Positions 54,399 through 62,615 of a stretch of DNA of 64,000 nucleotides are shown in pieces. This stretch comes from Streptomyces sp. FIT100 (GTDB lineage: Bacteria > Actinomycetota > Actinomycetes > Streptomycetales > Streptomycetaceae), in the NCBI RefSeq assembly GCF_024584805.1, contig NZ_CP075715.1, positions 6,667,526 to 6,731,525 of the forward strand, written 5' to 3'. A program made the translations under genes and the position numbers. Numbering within the stretch: position 1 is the first letter of the stretch; each line of letters starts with the position of its first letter. Under the pieces are notes generated by a model. That model searched no databases, was not told the DNA's origin, and saw only the letters and a program-made list of their open reading frames with translations.

Positions 54399-54663
54399 AC
54401 GGAACCGGCGGGTAGAACCGCCATGCGGCCGCCCGACTGCCCGACCGGCCGGGGCGGCGGCTCCGGTCGGGTTCCGGGCAGGCCCCGGCCCTCCCGTGGG
54501 GAGGGTCGGGAGGGACGGCTGGCCCCCGCCCGGGAGTCGCAACCACCGCGGGCGGGGTGCGCACAGCATGCACCCCGGCGGCCCACCGCGGTAGGGGTGT
54601 GCCGGAACGAATGTGCGGGCCGGGCAGGGGCGCCGCCGCCCGGCACCGCCGGGTCACGCGCGA

Positions 54664-54690
54664 GCGCCCGCCCCGGTGAGGGGCGGGCGC
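54664..54690 (-). terminator. Terminator after lamin-tail gene
   Basis: GCGCCCGCCCC (54664-54674) and GGGGCGGGCGC (54680-54690), loop GGTGA. It lies just downstream of the minus-strand gene ending at 54708. The rest of the 54399-54707 spacer shows no gene. Confidence 0.7.
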
Positions 54691-54707
54691 CGTCCACGAC
54701 GAGTGCC

Positions 54708-55160
54708 TCAGCAGTTCTTGTAGTCGTACCTGGTCGAGTTGTACGAGCAGGTGTCGACGCGGCTGCCGTTCGACCGCTTCAGCGTCGCGGTGTCCTTGTC
54801 GTTGTTCCACACGTACCAGGAGCGGCCCTGGTAGCGGGTCGTGCTGGAGTTGGTCCCCTTGCCGGTCCGCACCGTCACCGTCTTGCCCTTGCCGAGCGTG
54901 AACGACGCGAAGACGTACTTGTGGTTCGAGGCGTCGGTGAGCGTCCACCCCTTCAGGTTCACGGCGGCGCCGGTGGTGTTGCGGATCTGCACGTACTCGG
55001 CGTTGAGGCTGGAGTTCGCGCCGCGGTCCGAGCCGGGGCTGTCGTAGTAGATCCGGTAGAGGTGGACGGAGCCGGCGGCCTGCGCGGGCGCGGGCAGTGC
55101 GAGGAGTCCGGCGAAGGCCGCCGCCGTGACGGCGGCGGCAGCCGTGCGGGTACGAAGCAT
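54708..55160 (-). CDS. Secreted lamin-tail-domain protein
   Basis: The 150-residue protein has a Sec signal peptide (RTRTAAAAVTAAAFAGLLAL, cleavage after AQA) and one lamin-tail domain: VHLYRIYYDSPGSDRGANSS, LNAEYVQIRNTTGAAVNLKG, WTLTDASNHKYVF, DTATLKRSNGS. Two late Cys (DTCSYN, KNC) may form a disulfide. These small extracellular beta-sandwich proteins are common in Streptomyces and of unknown role. ATG 55160 (MLRTRT) is preferred to the longer upstream frame. Confidence 0.88.
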   Translation of the reverse strand: MLRTRTAAAAVTAAAFAGLLALPAPAQAAGSVHLYRIYYDSPGSDRGANSSLNAEYVQIRNTTGAAVNLKGWTLTDASNHKYVFASFTLGKGKTVTVRTGKGTNSSTTRYQGRSWYVWNNDKDTATLKRSNGSRVDTCSYNSTRYDYKNC

Positions 55161-55272
55161 GAACGTCCCTAGGATGTGGCCGGGCACCCCCCAAATCGGG
55201 CCCGGCGGGACGCTCACACTATGACGGAGCCAATCGCCCTCAACCGCGCGTTATCGAATCGCGATAGAGCGG

Positions 55273-55518
55273 TCAAATGTGCGAGCGGTTGCCGCGCGGG
55301 CGCGCCGTGGACCCCTTGCCGGCCCGGGTCCGGGTGGTGCGGGCGGCCCGGGCGGTGCGGGCGTACACCAAGGCGACCACGACCGCGGCGGCGACCGCGG
55401 TTCCGACGACGGCCAGCCACTCCCAGAGCGACGCGGGCCGAAGGGCGACGGTGACGGCGGCGGCCGCCGCGATCGGCACGGTGAGGCCGACGATGAACAT
55501 GCGGTCGGTACGGTCCAC
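55273..55518 (-). CDS. Small two-helix membrane protein
   Basis: An 81-residue protein with two hydrophobic helices (MFIVGLTVPIAAAAAVTVAL; WLAVVGTAVAAAVVVALVY) and a basic tail (RTARAARTTRTRAGKGS). No family recognised. GGTAGCC precedes the ATG on its strand. Plausible by codon pattern and membrane topology, but small. Confidence 0.55.
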   Translation of the reverse strand: MDRTDRMFIVGLTVPIAAAAAVTVALRPASLWEWLAVVGTAVAAAVVVALVYARTARAARTTRTRAGKGSTARPRGNRSHI

Positions 55519-55631
55519 GGCTACCTCCGGTGCATCCCGCCCGTTGGGTGCGGTCCCCGGAGGGGGCGAGGGCAGGCGCCGACAACGGTACGCCAGTCGA
55601 CGGGAGGTGGCGCCGGGCCGGAGGATGTCCG

Positions 55632-56033
55632 TCAGGGCCAGGTGACGTCCGTCGGGTCGGCCGGCTCGTTCGTGGCCTGGACCACCGGGCCGCCCGTGCT
55701 GCTCTGGACGACCGTGTTGCCGTCCCCGTCCACACCGGCCGGGTAGCGGCCTTCCCAGCCGAACTTGGGCTCACCGCCGCTGTGCTGGTCGGGCCCCGGC
55801 CCGGGGTCCGCCGTGGCGGCGGCCACACCGCCCGCCATGCCGACCGGGTCGAGCAGCACGGCGGAGACCGCCGCCGAGGCGAGCGCGCCGAGCACCGCCC
55901 CGCACGCCGTCCGGGCATGACCGCGGCCCTTGGCCGAGAGCGACAGCGAATCGGCGAGCCGGTCGCCCAGACTGCGCCCGAGCGCGGCCGCCGCGCGCCC
56001 GGCCGCCATGCTCGGAATCAACGACCATGCCAT
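55632..56033 (-). CDS. Hypothetical protein with one membrane helix
   Basis: A 133-residue protein: an Ala-rich amphipathic start (MAWSLIPSMAAGRAAAALGR), one hydrophobic segment (ACGAVLGALASAAVSAVLLD) and a Gly/Pro/Asp-rich tail with GGEPKFGWEGRYPAGVDGDG. No family recognised. It is divergent from the gene at 56142 and both are probably expressed from the 108-base spacer between them. Confidence 0.6.
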   Translation of the reverse strand: MAWSLIPSMAAGRAAAALGRSLGDRLADSLSLSAKGRGHARTACGAVLGALASAAVSAVLLDPVGMAGGVAAATADPGPGPDQHSGGEPKFGWEGRYPAGVDGDGNTVVQSSTGGPVVQATNEPADPTDVTWP

Positions 56034-56141
56034 CGACGGCCCCCTTGTGTAGAGACGGTGTGAAGATGGTATGGCTATACCCGGTTGTTCGGTGTGGCAC
56101 GTTGTGCGGCATCAAGTCCTTTTGGGCAAGGGGTGGTTGGG

Positions 56142-56552
56142 ATGGCGGCAGCAGCACGACAGGGAGCGGCCGGCGGCGGGGGCAAGGCCGCGGGCAACGC
56201 GGTCATCGGCATCGTGGTCACCGCTCTGGTGACCCCCGTGATCGGGAAGGTGAGATCCGGCTCCCGTGGCGGCGTCCGCGCGGCCGGTGAGGGGCTGGTC
56301 GCGGCCCTCCGGGACTACGCGCTCTCGGGCGAGCAGGGGGCCGCCCGCCACCACACGGCGCTCCTGGTGTTCAACCAGGCGTGCCGTGACGCGCAGTTCA
56401 TCCGCTTCGGCAAACGCCGTGTGCCCTACCGGGACCTGGCCGATCTGGCGGAGGCCACCGTACGTGCCGTGGACGAGGTCAAGAGCGCTGCGAACGGGGG
56501 AGACGTGCTGAAGCTCGTGACCGAGTTCGAGACCGCGGTCAAGGCGATCTGA
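56142..56552 (+). CDS. Hypothetical protein
   Basis: A 136-residue protein starting MAAAARQGAAGGGGKAAGNA, one hydrophobic segment (VIGIVVTALVTPVIG), then a helical soluble part (AARHHTALLVFNQACRDAQF; RDLADLAEATVRAVDEVKSA). ATG 56142 gives the best start; ATG-less extension upstream to 56085 is possible. I do not recognise the family. Divergent partner of 55632-56033. Confidence 0.6.
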   Translation: MAAAARQGAAGGGGKAAGNAVIGIVVTALVTPVIGKVRSGSRGGVRAAGEGLVAALRDYALSGEQGAARHHTALLVFNQACRDAQFIRFGKRRVPYRDLADLAEATVRAVDEVKSAANGGDVLKLVTEFETAVKAI

Positions 56553-56586
56553 CGCGAGTCCGCGGCGGGGAGCCCTCCGAGACGAG

Positions 56587-56657
56587 CCCGCAGGCGGGAG
56601 CCCGCAGGCAGGAGCGCGCAGGCGGGAGCGCGCAGGGTGTGAGTGCGCAGGCGGGAG
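56587..56657. repeat. Five tandem 14-15 bp units
   Basis: Units CCCGCAGGCGGGAG, CCCGCAGGCAGGAG, CGCGCAGGCGGGAG, a 15-base variant, and TGCGCAGGCGGGAG follow directly. The tract lies between the hypothetical gene and the DeoR regulator; likely variable between strains. Confidence 0.8.
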
Positions 56658-56768
56658 CCCGGGGGCCTGACCCCGCCGGGTGATCGTGCATGCTGGGCGC
56701 ACTCGTCGAGCACGGGGACGATTCGCCGATCCCACCACTTCACACTCGAACGGCATGAAGGAGGTGCG

Positions 56769-57530
56769 GTGAACCGCCACGAACGCCACAACGCGCTCGT
56801 CGGGCTGCTCGGCGAACGCCAACAGGTCGAGGTCGAGGCCGTGGCCATCGAGTTGCGCGTGTCCGTGGCGACGATCCGCCGCGACCTCGACCACCTCGCG
56901 GAGCAGCAGCTGCTGACCCGCACACGGGGCGGAGCGGTGGCCCGGACCGTCGCGTACGACCTGCCGCAGCGCTACAGATCGGTGCGGCGCCTGGCGCAGA
57001 AGCAGCGCATCGCCGAGGCGGCGGCCGCCATGGTCGGACCGAGCATGGTGATCGGACTGAACGGCGGGACCACGACCACCGAGGTTGCGAGGGCCATCGG
57101 CGAGCCCGGCGGCTGCACGGTGACGATCGTGACCAATGCGCTGAACATCGCCGGCGAGCTGGCCGCGCGCCCGCACATCAAGGTCGTGACCACGGGTGGG
57201 GTGGTCATGCCCCAGTCCTACGAGCTCGTCGGGCCGCTGGCCGGTCGTGTGCTGCGCGAGGTCAGCCTGGACATCGCCTTCATCGGCGTCGACGCCGTCG
57301 ACCCGGCGCTGGGCGCGAGCGCGCACAGCGAGCACGAGGCGAGCACCAACGCCCTGCTGGCCCAGCGTGCCCGCAGGCTCGTGGTGGTGGCGGACAGCCG
57401 GAAACTCGGCACACGTGCCTTCGCCCGTATCTGCGCCCCTGCGGAGATCGATCTCCTGGTGACGGACTCCGAAGCTCCTGAGCAGGCCGCGGAGTTCACA
57501 CGGCGCGGGGTGAGAGTCCTCCAGGTCTGA
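56769..57530 (+). CDS. DeoR/GlpR family transcriptional regulator
   Basis: The 253-residue protein has an N-terminal DeoR HTH (RHERHNALVGLLGERQQVEV; VSVATIRRDLDHLAEQQLL; TRTRGGAV) and a C-terminal sugar-phosphate-sensing domain (GLNGGTTTTEVARAI; VTNALNIAGELA; FIGVDAVDPALGAS). AAGGAGGTGCG precedes GTG 56769. It lies 196 bases before the ABC sugar importer on the same strand and very likely represses it until a phosphorylated sugar accumulates (inference). Confidence 0.92.
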   Translation: MNRHERHNALVGLLGERQQVEVEAVAIELRVSVATIRRDLDHLAEQQLLTRTRGGAVARTVAYDLPQRYRSVRRLAQKQRIAEAAAAMVGPSMVIGLNGGTTTTEVARAIGEPGGCTVTIVTNALNIAGELAARPHIKVVTTGGVVMPQSYELVGPLAGRVLREVSLDIAFIGVDAVDPALGASAHSEHEASTNALLAQRARRLVVVADSRKLGTRAFARICAPAEIDLLVTDSEAPEQAAEFTRRGVRVLQV

Positions 57531-57726
57531 CGGCGAGACGCTGCGCGAACCGTGCGCGGTCGCTGCTCATTTGTGAGCGGTTCCACGAGATTTCAATCAC
57601 CTCTTGTCTCCCGCGCGCACGGCGGTGCAAGATTCAGGGGCTCCGCGGCTGGCATCCACCCCATGGTGCCCCGTTGTGCGCTCGCTGCGCTCCCCCTGCC
57701 CGACCACCTTGCCGGAGGTGAAAGTG

Positions 57727-58734
57727 ATGGCCTCTGTGCCCGCGTCACCCCGCCTGGCCTCCGCACCACCAGAAGCGACACCCGACGCCACCGCGCCCCC
57801 CACCGGAGGGAACCGGACCGGGTCGAAACGGAAACCGCTGCGCCACCGGCTGCGGCGTGACCGGATGCTTCTTCTGCTGTGCGTGCCCGGCATCCTCTAC
57901 TTCGCGGTCTTCTTCTATCTGCCGCTGGCGGGCAACATCATCGCCTTCCAGGACTACCAGCCCTATCTGGGCTTCCGGCAGAGCCCGTTCGTCGGCTGGA
58001 CCAACTTCACCGCACTCCTCGCGGAGCCCGAGTTCTGGTCGGCCGTCTGGAACACCCTGGAGATCAGCACCGTCCAGCTGATCCTCTACTTCCCCGCGCC
58101 CATCGCCCTCGCACTCTTCCTCAACTCGCTGATCAGCAACAGGACCCGGCGGCTGATGCAGACCGTGGTCTATCTGCCGCACTTCCTGTCCTGGGTCGTG
58201 GTCGTCGGCATGTTCCGGCAGGTGTTCGGCGGAGCCGGCACGGTCAGCAGCTATCTGAACGACCACGGCGTCCACGTCGGCAACCTCATGAACAACCCTG
58301 ACACGTTCATCCTGCTGATCACCTCCCAGGCCATCTGGAAGGACGCCGGCTGGGGCGCGATCATCTTCCTCGCGGCCATGGCCTCCATCGACAACTCGCT
58401 CTACGAGTCGGCGGCCATGGACGGCGCCGGATGGCTGCGCCGCATGTGGCACATCACCCTGCCCGGCATCCGCCCCGTGATGATCATGCTGCTGATCCTG
58501 CGACTCGGCGACATCCTGTCCGTCGGCTTCGAGCAACTGCTCCTCCAGCGCGACGCGGTGGGCACGGGCGCGGCGGAAGTCCTCGACACCTACGTCTACT
58601 TCCACGGCGTCGTCGACGGCGACTGGGGCATGTCCACCGCGGCCGGGCTGATGAAGGGCGTCATCGGCTTCATCCTGATCGTCCTCGCCAACAAGCTCGC
58701 GCACCGCCTCGGCGAGCAGGGGGTCTACCGATGA
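57727..58734 (+). CDS. Carbohydrate ABC transporter permease (LplB-type)
   Basis: The 335-residue membrane protein has six helices and the EAA-type loop YESAAMDGAGWLRRMWHITL that docks the ATPase. GNIIAFQDYQPYLGFRQSPF is typical of the LplB/YteP branch that imports complex sugars such as pectin fragments. CCGGAGG precedes ATG 57727; the first 35 residues are Pro/Ala-rich. Its TGA overlaps the next ATG (ATGA). No ATPase gene is in this operon; Streptomyces usually shares one MsiK-type ATPase. Confidence 0.92.
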   Translation: MASVPASPRLASAPPEATPDATAPPTGGNRTGSKRKPLRHRLRRDRMLLLLCVPGILYFAVFFYLPLAGNIIAFQDYQPYLGFRQSPFVGWTNFTALLAEPEFWSAVWNTLEISTVQLILYFPAPIALALFLNSLISNRTRRLMQTVVYLPHFLSWVVVVGMFRQVFGGAGTVSSYLNDHGVHVGNLMNNPDTFILLITSQAIWKDAGWGAIIFLAAMASIDNSLYESAAMDGAGWLRRMWHITLPGIRPVMIMLLILRLGDILSVGFEQLLLQRDAVGTGAAEVLDTYVYFHGVVDGDWGMSTAAGLMKGVIGFILIVLANKLAHRLGEQGVYR

Positions 58735-59675
58735 GCAGCACGCCGATGTCCGCATCCCTCGGCAGATTCCTCGGCAGGCGCCGCCGCCGGCCGGCCGAAC
58801 GCCCGGTGTGGATGGAACGGCCGACCTGGGCAGGACAGGGTTTCAAGTTCCTGGTCATCGTCGCGATGACGGTGGCCGTCGGCTACCCGTTCCTGCTCGC
58901 CCTCGGCACCAGCCTCGCCACCAAGGCGGAACTCGCCGCCAACGGCGGCTATGTGCTGCTGCCCGCGCGTCCCACCCTGGAGGCATACCAGGTGGTCCTC
59001 GCCGGCGGCGTGGTGACCCGGGCCGCGCTGGTCAGCGTCGGCGTCACCCTCGTCGGTACCGCGCTGAGCCTGCTCTGCACGGTCTGCCTCGCCTACGGGC
59101 TGTCGCGGCCCGGCACGTACGCCGGCAAGCCGCTGCTCCTCGTCGTGGTCGGCACCTTCCTCTTCACCCCCGGCATCATCCCCAACTACCTGGTGGCGCA
59201 GGAGCTGGGCCTGCTCGACACCTACGGCGCCATGGTCGTCCCGATCATGCTCAACGCCTTCAACGTCATCGTGGTGCGGGCCTTCTTCCAGAGCATCCCG
59301 GAGGAACTCCACGAAGCCGCGCGGCTCGACGGTGCCGGAGACCTCGCAGTCATGCTGCGGATCGTGCTGCCGCTGTCGAAGGCGGTGATCGCGGTCGTCG
59401 GCATGTACTACGCGGTCACGTACTGGAACAACTTCTTCAACGCGGTCCTCTACATCAACGACCAGGACAAACTGCCGCTCCAGGTCGTCCTGCGCTCCTA
59501 CGTCCTCCAGGGCGACACCTTCAACGCCAAGGCGATGGGCGTCAGCGCGCTGCCGGCCAGCACCTCGCTGTCGATGGCCGTGCTGATCCTCGCGGTGATT
59601 CCGATCGTCGCCGTCTACCCCTTCCTCCAGAAGTACTTCGCCAAGGGCGTTCTCACCGGCGCCATCAAGGCATGA
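58731..59675 (+). CDS. Carbohydrate ABC transporter permease (YtcP-type)
   Basis: The 314-residue partner permease has six membrane helices, NYLVAQELGLLDTYGAMVV and the EAA loop HEAARLDGAGDLAVMLRIVL. It ends in LQKYFAKGVLTGAIKA, a signature of the second permease in LplB/YtcP systems. Overlaps the first permease by four bases; the binding-protein gene follows after 37 bases. Together they form the importer channel. Confidence 0.93.
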   Translation: MSSTPMSASLGRFLGRRRRRPAERPVWMERPTWAGQGFKFLVIVAMTVAVGYPFLLALGTSLATKAELAANGGYVLLPARPTLEAYQVVLAGGVVTRAALVSVGVTLVGTALSLLCTVCLAYGLSRPGTYAGKPLLLVVVGTFLFTPGIIPNYLVAQELGLLDTYGAMVVPIMLNAFNVIVVRAFFQSIPEELHEAARLDGAGDLAVMLRIVLPLSKAVIAVVGMYYAVTYWNNFFNAVLYINDQDKLPLQVVLRSYVLQGDTFNAKAMGVSALPASTSLSMAVLILAVIPIVAVYPFLQKYFAKGVLTGAIKA

Positions 59676-59712
59676 GCCGTTCCGTCACGCCTCACTGTCC
59701 CCAAGGAGAGCC

Positions 59713-61371
59713 ATGTCCTCCAGCAAGCTCGACCGCCGCGGCTTCCTCGGCGCCGCGGGCGCCGCGGGCCTCGCCGCCGCAGGCGCCGGCAGCCTCACCG
59801 CATGCAGCAACGGCGGAGCAGCCGCCGGCGGCGGTGCGGAGGCGTCGGCCAGGCTCAAGTTGCCGGCGTACGTGCCGGCGAAGGTCCCCGTACCCGACCT
59901 GCCCGGCAACGCCGACGGCCTGGACCCGGCGTATCTGCGCTACCCGAAGGACCTCGTCCGGGCCGTCGCCAAGCTGCCCGGCGACGGAGAGCCGGTCACC
60001 TGCCTGACCGAGACGTTCACCACCCCGCCGCCGGCGATGAACCGCAACGCCTACTGGCAGGAGCTCAACAAGCGGCTCGGCTCCGAGCTGCGGATGACGA
60101 TCGTCAACGGCCTCGGCTCCGACGACGTGTACCGCGCGAAGTTCAACGCCATCATCGCCGGAGGCGAGCTGCCCGACCTGATGTGGTTCCCGCCGAACCA
60201 GGGCCTGAAGAACGTCCCGGCCCTCCTGGAGGCGAAGTTCCACGACCTTACCCCGTATCTGTCGGGCGACGCGGTCAAGAAGTACCCGAACCTGGCGAAC
60301 ATCCCCGACTTCGCCTGGCAGACCGCCGTCCTCAACGGGAAGATCTGGGGACTCGCCGTCCCCTACGGCCGGATGGGCCAGGTCTACGTGGCCAACGAGG
60401 ACTTCTGGAAGCCGGTCGGCGGCGTGCGGTTCGACAGCGCGCAGGACTTCTTCGAGAAGTCCAAGGACCTGCTGGACACCAAGCGCAAGAAATACGTGCT
60501 GGAGCCCGCGTACACCAACCACATCCTGCAGTTCGCCATGTGGCACGGCATGCAGAACAAGTGGAGCGCCGACGACGGCAAGCTCACCTACATGTTCGAG
60601 ACGGACGAGTACTTCGCCGGTATCGAGTTCGCCCTCAAGTGCCAGGCGGCGCAGCTCTTCTGGCCTGACCCGAACCTGCCCACCACACTGGAGAAGATGG
60701 AGGGCGGCTTCCTCGGTGTCCACGTCCAGTCCTTCCCCGGCTTCCTCAACGACAGCAACATGTACGACTGGCCGGCGAAGGTCGTCGTCCCTTTCGCCGC
60801 CGAGCCGGGCCTGACGCCGAGCTGGCACTTCGGATACGGCTCCGTCGGCTTCACCGCCATCAGCAACAAGGTGGGCAAGGACCGCATCGAGACGCTGCTC
60901 AAGGTCATGGACTACCTCAGCGCCCCCTTCGGCAGCGAGGAGCGCCTCTTCCTCGACAACGGCCTGGAGGGTGTCCACCACACCCGCTCCAAGGACGGCG
61001 ACGTCGTGCTGAACACGAAGGGCAACGCCGAGGTGCTCACCACCCGGCAGGCCATCAACTTCTTCGGCAACGCCCCGCAGACCCTCTACCTGCCCGGCAA
61101 GCCGGACACCACCCGGGGGATCCACGCGACCGAGGTCGAGCTCATGAAGATCGCCAAGGCCGACGCGAGCACGGGCTACTTCTCCGACACCTACGCGAAC
61201 AAGGGCGCGTCCTCCAGCGACGAGTTCTACCTCGCCGTCAAGGACATCGTGGCCGGCCGCAAGCCCCTCTCCTCGTTCAAGAAGGAGATCCTGCCCAAGT
61301 GGCGGCGGACCGCGGGCGACGCCATGCGCCGCGAGTACGAGAAGGCCATCGCGAAGGGAGCCGGCAAATGA
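59713..61371 (+). CDS. Extracellular sugar-binding lipoprotein
   Basis: The 552-residue protein has a twin-arginine-type signal (LDRRGFLGAAG) with lipobox SLTAC (C31), so it is a Tat-exported lipoprotein facing outside. The mature part is a family 1 solute-binding protein of the long LipO/YtcQ type (LPDLMWFPPNQGLKNVPALL; AVPYGRMGQVYVANEDFW). It delivers a sugar or oligosaccharide to the two permeases just upstream. CCAAGGAGAGCC precedes ATG 59713. Length suits this subgroup. Confidence 0.93.
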   Translation: MSSSKLDRRGFLGAAGAAGLAAAGAGSLTACSNGGAAAGGGAEASARLKLPAYVPAKVPVPDLPGNADGLDPAYLRYPKDLVRAVAKLPGDGEPVTCLTETFTTPPPAMNRNAYWQELNKRLGSELRMTIVNGLGSDDVYRAKFNAIIAGGELPDLMWFPPNQGLKNVPALLEAKFHDLTPYLSGDAVKKYPNLANIPDFAWQTAVLNGKIWGLAVPYGRMGQVYVANEDFWKPVGGVRFDSAQDFFEKSKDLLDTKRKKYVLEPAYTNHILQFAMWHGMQNKWSADDGKLTYMFETDEYFAGIEFALKCQAAQLFWPDPNLPTTLEKMEGGFLGVHVQSFPGFLNDSNMYDWPAKVVVPFAAEPGLTPSWHFGYGSVGFTAISNKVGKDRIETLLKVMDYLSAPFGSEERLFLDNGLEGVHHTRSKDGDVVLNTKGNAEVLTTRQAINFFGNAPQTLYLPGKPDTTRGIHATEVELMKIAKADASTGYFSDTYANKGASSSDEFYLAVKDIVAGRKPLSSFKKEILPKWRRTAGDAMRREYEKAIAKGAGK

Positions 61372-62549
61372 CCCAGGACCTCCGGATCGGAGTCGTCGGC
61401 CTCGGGCTGCGCGGCGCCCTCGCGGACCACGCGCACCGCCCGGGAGCCGGGTCCGTGGTCACCGCCGTCGCCGACACCGACGCCGGGGTACGGGAGGCGG
61501 TGCCCGGGCGCTTCGCCGGGGCCGTCGCCGTCGCCGACCACCGGCGTCTGCTGGACGACGACACGGTCGACGCGATCATCGTCGCGACCCCCGACGACAC
61601 GCACGAGGCCATCGCCTGCGACGTGCTCAGGGCGGGCAAGCCGGTCTACGTGGAGAAGCCGCTCGGTATCACCGTCGAGCAGTGCGACACGATCCTGCGC
61701 ACCGCGCACGAGACCGGCAGCCGCCTCTACGTCGGCCACAACATGCGGCACATGGGCGTCGTCCGGCTGATGCGCGACATCATCGCCCGCGGCGACATCG
61801 GCGAGCCGAAGACCGTCTGGGTACGCCACTTCGTCTCCTACGGCGGCGACTACTACTTCAAGGACTGGCACGCCGACCGGAGCCGCACCACCGGCCTGCT
61901 GCTCCAGAAGGCCGCCCATGACATCGACGTCGTGCACTGGCTGGCCGGCGGCTACACCACCCGCGTCAACGCCCTGGGCGATCTGATGGTCCACGGCGAC
62001 CTGCCCCGCCGCGCACCGGACACACCGCGCCCGGACGGCTGGCTGCGCGACTTCGAGTGGCCGCCGACCGCCCGCCGCGACCTCCACCACATCGTCGACG
62101 TCGAGGACGTGTCCGTGATGAACATGCGGCTGGACAACGGCGTCATCGCCGCCTACCAGCAGTGCCACTTCAGCCCCGACTACTTCCGCAACTACACCGT
62201 CATCGGCACCGAGGGGCGCCTGGAGAACTTCGGCGACCGGCCGGGTGACGAGGTCCGCGTCTGGAACACCGGCCCCAGCGCGTACCGCGCCGACGCCGAC
62301 GCCGTCCACCGCGTACCGGAGGCGACGGGCTCGCACGGCGGCGCGGACTCCTCGATCATGGCGGAGTTCTGCCGCTTCGCCCGCGAAGGCGGCGCCACCG
62401 ACACGTCGCCGGTGGCCGCCCGCATGAGCGTCGCCGCCGGTGTCATGGCCACCCGCTCCCTGCGCGAGAACGGCGCGGCGTACGACGTGCCGCCGCTGGA
62501 CCCGTACCTGACCGCGTACTTCGAGAAGGGCCAGCCGGCCGGGGGCTGA
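61368..62549 (+). CDS. Gfo/Idh/MocA family oxidoreductase
   Basis: The 393-residue NAD(P)-dependent sugar dehydrogenase has the Rossmann loop GVVGLGLRGALAD, VEKPLGI with the catalytic-region Lys, and AAHDIDVVHWLAGG with the active-site D-x-x-x-H. Its ATG overlaps the binding-protein stop, so it is the last gene of the operon and likely oxidises or epimerises the imported sugar (inference). Confidence 0.92.
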   Translation: MTQDLRIGVVGLGLRGALADHAHRPGAGSVVTAVADTDAGVREAVPGRFAGAVAVADHRRLLDDDTVDAIIVATPDDTHEAIACDVLRAGKPVYVEKPLGITVEQCDTILRTAHETGSRLYVGHNMRHMGVVRLMRDIIARGDIGEPKTVWVRHFVSYGGDYYFKDWHADRSRTTGLLLQKAAHDIDVVHWLAGGYTTRVNALGDLMVHGDLPRRAPDTPRPDGWLRDFEWPPTARRDLHHIVDVEDVSVMNMRLDNGVIAAYQQCHFSPDYFRNYTVIGTEGRLENFGDRPGDEVRVWNTGPSAYRADADAVHRVPEATGSHGGADSSIMAEFCRFAREGGATDTSPVAARMSVAAGVMATRSLRENGAAYDVPPLDPYLTAYFEKGQPAGG

Positions 62550-62615
62550 CCCCGCCGAGGGACCGCAGGCGTTCCCCTTGCTCGTCTCCTACTCGGCTTG
62601 CTTGTCCTACTCGTC

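Noticed and set aside
56587..56657. Tandem 14-bp units as CRISPR
   Set aside because: Units are contiguous without spacers and no cas genes are nearby.
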